Shown here one piece after another: positions 60,711 through 64,000 of a stretch of DNA of 64,000 bases; positions within the stretch are counted from its first letter, which is position 1, and each line of letters begins with the position of its first letter. This stretch comes from Zoogloea sp. LCSB751 (GTDB lineage: Bacteria > Pseudomonadota > Gammaproteobacteria > Burkholderiales > Rhodocyclaceae), in contig NZ_MWUM01000012.1 in NCBI RefSeq assembly GCF_002028455.1, positions 1 through 64,000 of the forward strand, in the 5' to 3' direction. The translations under genes and the position numbers were made by a program. The notes under the pieces were generated by a model. The model was not told where the DNA came from. It did not search any database and saw nothing but the letters and a program-made list of their open reading frames with translations.

Positions 60711-62255
60711 ATGACCGAACCGCTGCTCATCGCCAAGACCAAGAACAAGGAAATCCACCTGCTGCCCCAGCTGGCCAACCGCCACGGCCTGATCACCGGC
60801 GCCACCGGCACCGGCAAGACGGTCACCCTGCAGAAGATGGCCGAGTCCTTCGCCCGCATCGGCGTACCCGTGTTCATGGCCGATGTGAAGGGCGATCTGT
60901 CGGGCATCGGCGCCGCCGGGGTCGAATCCGCCAAGTTGAAGGAGCGCCTGGCCGCCATCGACATCCACGAATTCACGCCGCGGGCCAACACCGCGGTGTT
61001 CTGGGACGTCTTCGGCGAAGCCGGCCACCCCGTGCGGGCCACCATCTCCGACATGGGCCCGCTGCTGCTGGCGCGCCTGCTCAACCTCAACGACACGCAA
61101 ACCGGCGTGCTGCAACTGGTCTTCAAGATCGCCGACGACCAGGGCCTGCTGATCATCGACCTGAAGGACCTGCGCGCCACCATCCAGTACGTCGGCGACA
61201 ATGCCAAGGACTTCACCACCCAGTACGGCAACATCTCGGCGGCCTCCATCGGCGCCATCCAGCGCGGCCTGCTGACGCTCGAGACCCAGGGCGGCGACAA
61301 GTTCTTCGGCGAGCCGATGCTCGACATCGCCGACCTGATCCAGACCGACGCCGACGGCCACGGCGTGATCAACGTCCTCGCCGCCGACAAGCTCTACAAC
61401 TCGCCCAAGCTGTACTCCACCTTCCTGTTGTGGCTGCTCGCCGAGCTGTTCGAGCAACTGCCGGAAGTGGGCGACGTGGACAAGCCCAAGCTGGTGTTCT
61501 TCTTCGACGAAGCCCACCTGCTCTTCAACGAAGCACCCAAGGCCCTGCTGGAAAAGATCGAACAGGTAGTGCGCCTGATCCGCTCAAAGGGCGTCGGCGT
61601 CTATTTCGTCACCCAGAACCCGCTCGACGTGCCCGAATCCGTCCTCGGCCAGCTCGGCAACCGGGTCCAGCACGCACTACGGGCCTTCACGCCGAAGGAC
61701 CAGAAGGCCGTCAAGACCGCCGCCGAAACCATGCGCGCCAACCCGGAATTCGACGCCGCGACGGCCATCATGGAACTGGGCGTCGGCGAGGCACTGATCT
61801 CCTTCCTCGACGAAAAAGGCCGTCCCGCCATCGTCGAACGCGGCTTCATCGTCGCCCCCGAATCGCGCCTCGGCCCGCTGACGCCGGCCGAGCGCAAGGC
61901 CGCCATCGAGGGCTCGGTGATCTACGGGCATTACGAACAGATGGTGGACCGGGAGTCGGCCTTCGAGAAACTCACCGGCGCGACCGCCTCCGGCAATGGC
62001 GCATCGGCAGCAAACGGCAGCGCCATACCGGGCAATACCGCCCCCGCGCAGGAAGAAAGCAGCGGCGGCGGCCTGTTCGGCGGCCTCAGCGAGATCCTGT
62101 TCGGCAGCACCGGGCCACGTGGCGGGCGTCACCCCGGCCTGGCGGAAACCGCCGCCCGCAGCGTGGCGCGCACCGTCGGCTCGACGATCGGGCGGGAAAT
62201 CGTGCGCGGTGTGCTGGGCTCCATCCTCGGCGGCAGCAGCGGCCGCCGGCGCTGA
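60711..62255 (+). CDS. HerA-like P-loop ATPase (YjgR/DUF853 family)
   Basis: A 514-residue protein with Walker [10 protein letters not shown] (about 29-37) and DUF853 blocks [11 protein letters not shown] and [11 protein letters not shown] (Walker B). The C-terminal tail is Gly/Ser-rich and ends GGSSGRRR. It is related to HerA/FtsK-type pumps but its cellular substrate is unknown. The start ATG at 60711 is clear ([17 protein letters not shown]). A half REP palindrome follows. Confidence 0.9.
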   Translation: MTEPLLIAKTKNKEIHLLPQLANRHGLITGATGTGKTVTLQKMAESFARIGVPVFMADVKGDLSGIGAAGVESAKLKERLAAIDIHEFTPRANTAVFWDVFGEAGHPVRATISDMGPLLLARLLNLNDTQTGVLQLVFKIADDQGLLIIDLKDLRATIQYVGDNAKDFTTQYGNISAASIGAIQRGLLTLETQGGDKFFGEPMLDIADLIQTDADGHGVINVLAADKLYNSPKLYSTFLLWLLAELFEQLPEVGDVDKPKLVFFFDEAHLLFNEAPKALLEKIEQVVRLIRSKGVGVYFVTQNPLDVPESVLGQLGNRVQHALRAFTPKDQKAVKTAAETMRANPEFDAATAIMELGVGEALISFLDEKGRPAIVERGFIVAPESRLGPLTPAERKAAIEGSVIYGHYEQMVDRESAFEKLTGATASGNGASAANGSAIPGNTAPAQEESSGGGLFGGLSEILFGSTGPRGGRHPGLAETAARSVARTVGSTIGREIVRGVLGSILGGSSGRRR

Positions 62256-62261
62256 CGCAAA

Positions 62262-62279
62262 GGGCGAATGAATTCGCCC
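62262..62279. repeat. REP-like half element
   Basis: An 18-base palindrome (GGGCGAAT...ATTCGCCC) shares the core of the two 71-bp elements at 27.5 and 30.5 kb but lacks the outer CTGTGG arms and the second half. It lies between convergent genes. Confidence 0.75.
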
Positions 62280-62311
62280 ATCGCAGGAGAAAAAACCGCC
62301 CCAGTACAGCC

Positions 62312-63019
62312 TTACCAGACCCCTAGCGCGCTGAGCTGCTTCGTCGCCGCTTCACTCCAGCCCCGGTTGGCTGCCGGGCTGGCCGGGCTGGGGTGCAGCA
62401 CGCGGCCGAACTTCAGCGGCAGACCGGCCAGCGCCTCGCGGGCGCGCAGCTCGGCCCACGCGCCGACCCCGATCACCCACTCCGGCTGCAGGGCCTCCAC
62501 CACCTGGCGCAGATGTACGTCGCAGGCCGCCAACAGGGGCCCCTGCTCGGCCGCCGGCAGCTTGTCCGGCGTCACATTGCGCCCACCGTCGAAGAAGGCC
62601 AGCGGACAGTAGTTGGCGACGAAATGCTCGGCAAAGAAGGCCTCCGCCGAGCCGAAGCGTTCGGCAAACAAACCCCACAGACGCCGCCCGCTGACTTCCG
62701 AACGGGCACAGCCGAAGCCCTCGATGGGGCGCTTGGGGTTTTCTTCGGCCGGCTTCACGACCTCCGCCTCGATCCCCATCCAGTCGCGCACCGCGGCGAT
62801 CTCGCCGAAGGGCACGCCGGTCTGCACCATGCCGAAGGGACCCGGGTTCATGCCGACGAAGACCACCTTCTTGCGGCCCTGGCCAAAACGCTGCAGGTAC
62901 AGCGCGTTGGGCGCCCACGCATAACTGAGCGGGTTGTAGACGTGGGACACCGGCGCGGCAAAGCGCATCGGGTCGAGAATGTCGCACAGCGTGCGGGCAG
63001 CGGATTCGAGAGGCGTCAT
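62312..63019 (-). CDS. SMUG1-type uracil-DNA glycosylase
   Basis: A 235-residue DNA glycosylase. NPGPFGMVQTGVPFG (about 60-74) is the SMUG1 family active-site loop, and the second motif HPSPASPAANRGW lies near the C-terminus. It removes uracil or oxidised pyrimidines from DNA. The family begins MTPLESAARTLCDIL, so the ATG at 63019 is used although the frame opens earlier. It is preceded on the same strand by ampG (20-base gap). Confidence 0.93.
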   Translation of the reverse strand: MTPLESAARTLCDILDPMRFAAPVSHVYNPLSYAWAPNALYLQRFGQGRKKVVFVGMNPGPFGMVQTGVPFGEIAAVRDWMGIEAEVVKPAEENPKRPIEGFGCARSEVSGRRLWGLFAERFGSAEAFFAEHFVANYCPLAFFDGGRNVTPDKLPAAEQGPLLAACDVHLRQVVEALQPEWVIGVGAWAELRAREALAGLPLKFGRVLHPSPASPAANRGWSEAATKQLSALGVW

Positions 63020-63039
63020 CGGTATCGGAAACGAAAGTC

Positions 63040-64000
63040 TCAGGCGGTCGCGACGCGCACTTCGCGCCACGGCGCCACCTTGAACAACAGCAGCATGCCG
63101 GGCACCGCCAGCACGCCGCACAGCATGAAGAAATCGAACCAGCCCAGGCTTTCCACCAGCCAGCCGGCGGAGGCGTTGATGAAGGTCCGCGGCACCGCCA
63201 TCAGGCTGGTGAACAGAGCCAGCTGGGTCGCTGTATAGGCCGGGTGGGTGGTGCGCGCCATGTAGGCGACGAAAGCCGTCGTGCCGAGCCCCACCGCCAG
63301 CGCCTCCAGGCCGATGACCACCGCCAGCACGCCCAGGCGGCCGGCATCGGCCTCGGCCGGGCCGAGCCAGGCCAGCCACGCAAAGCCGTAGATCGCCAAC
63401 CACTGGACGAAGCCGAACACCCACAGCGCACGGTTGATCCCCAGCTTGATCATCCACAAGCCGCCCAGCAGGCCGCCGATCACGCTCGGCCACAGGCCGG
63501 CGTTCTTCGCCACCAGGCCGATCTCCGTCTTCGAGAAGCCCATGTCCAAATAAAAGGGCGTCGCCAGCGCAGTACACAGGGAGTCGCCGAGCTTGTAGAG
63601 AAAGATGAAGGCCAGCACCACCAGCGCCGAACGCACCCCATGCCGGCCGAAGAACTCCCGGAAGGGCTCCACCACCGCGTCACGCAGCGTGCGCGGCGCC
63701 CCGCTCGCCGTCGCGGGCTCCTTCACCAGCAGCGTCATCGCCAGGCCCGGCAGCATGAACAGCGCGGTCACCAGGAAGACCTCAGCCCACGGCAGGTGAT
63801 CGGCCAGCACCAGGGACAAGGAGCCCGGCACCAGCCCGGCCAACTTGTAGGCATTGACGTGGATCGCGTTACCGATACCCAGCTCGATCTCCGGCAGCAG
63901 CTCGCGCCGGTAGGCATCCAGCACGATGTCCTGGGTTGCCGACAGAAAGGCGATCAGCGCCGTCAGCCCTATCACCAGGCCGAGGTTGGCCGTCGGCGAC
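63040..64000 (-). CDS. ampG: AmpG-type MFS permease (partial, 5' end outside window)
   Basis: About 320 residues of an MFS protein that imports anhydromuropeptides during cell-wall recycling. The AmpG signature FLSATQDIVLDAYRRELL is at the 5' side, and helices continue to the C-terminus at 63040. In frame it reads SPTANLGLVIGLTALIAF from the window edge, with no true start. Its import feeds murein recycling and, where present, AmpR-controlled beta-lactamase; neither is visible here. Confidence 0.9.
   Translation of the reverse strand, partial: SPTANLGLVIGLTALIAFLSATQDIVLDAYRRELLPEIELGIGNAIHVNAYKLAGLVPGSLSLVLADHLPWAEVFLVTALFMLPGLAMTLLVKEPATASGAPRTLRDAVVEPFREFFGRHGVRSALVVLAFIFLYKLGDSLCTALATPFYLDMGFSKTEIGLVAKNAGLWPSVIGGLLGGLWMIKLGINRALWVFGFVQWLAIYGFAWLAWLGPAEADAGRLGVLAVVIGLEALAVGLGTTAFVAYMARTTHPAYTATQLALFTSLMAVPRTFINASAGWLVESLGWFDFFMLCGVLAVPGMLLLFKVAPWREVRVATA

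Noticed and set aside
60551-61390. A long N-terminal extension of the PHB depolymerase frame
   Set aside because: It overlaps the HerA-like ATPase gene; the signal peptide and ribosome site place the start at 60550.

Overview
This 64 kb window is GC-rich, densely coded chromosome from a betaproteobacterium, most plausibly a Rhodocyclales-type free-living diazotroph (inference). The clues are a cowN gene (protects N2 fixation from CO), a Nif11-like protein, a RegB/RegA redox two-component pair, a DksA lacking most of its zinc-finger cysteines, HslV with a short propeptide, an extra infA, a PEP-CTERM protein, a PHB depolymerase and an acetate permease. No rRNA, CRISPR array or intact prophage is visible.

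Layout. 1-1.8 kb: the right part of an IS3-type element followed by gene debris. 1.8-10.6 kb: VOC protein behind a LexA-like palindrome, ssb, an MFS carrier, divergent uvrA, a SEC-C protein, yceH, lgt, a MAPEG protein and a DUF2132 protein. 10.7-13.3 kb: a CHASE-GGDEF cyclase, then cowN and a CooA-like CO sensor. 13.6-19.7 kb: ppnN, an EamA/LysR divergent pair, and an uncharacterised AAA ATPase/helical-protein pair followed by a CZB protein. 19.7-24.9 kb: permease plus thioredoxin-like protein, a periplasmic copper chaperone, and a response regulator with hybrid kinase. 25.1-34.3 kb: fatty-acid oxidation block (acyl-CoA synthetase, etfB, etfA, acyl-CoA dehydrogenase, ETF-quinone oxidoreductase) with two REP-like palindromes, then DUF485/actP. 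34.5-41.9 kb: cold-shock protein, Nif11-like protein, regB-regA-hslR, an AEC carrier, hslVU and a double-STAS protein. 42-47.7 kb: a zinc-uptake cluster headed by dksA and a COG0523 GTPase. 48-54.7 kb: ybgC-tolQRAB-pal-cpoB, then queE and queC. 54.7-56.4 kb: a truncated YeeE gene, two tRNA-Lys genes, a decayed tRNA-Lys 3' half, and a second infA. 56.5-64 kb: ferredoxin-NADP reductase, a probably truncated PEP-CTERM protein, yebC, PHB depolymerase, a HerA-like ATPase, a SMUG-type uracil-DNA glycosylase and the start-less end of ampG.

The most interesting unit is cowN plus its neighbouring CooA-like regulator (12.26-13.31 kb). The regulator keeps the CO-responsive heme histidine but has lost the ferric-state cysteine. 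The cowN upstream region carries a CooA-type operator centred at exactly -41.5 from a predicted start site. This is a compact, self-contained candidate CO-defence circuit for nitrogenase. Also worth a second look are the tRNA-Lys relic 600 bp past the live genes, the LexA-like box in front of a VOC gene, the uncharacterised AAA/helical pair, and a CZB protein whose zinc-binding cysteine is serine. All identifications come from reading the sequence; no database search was run.
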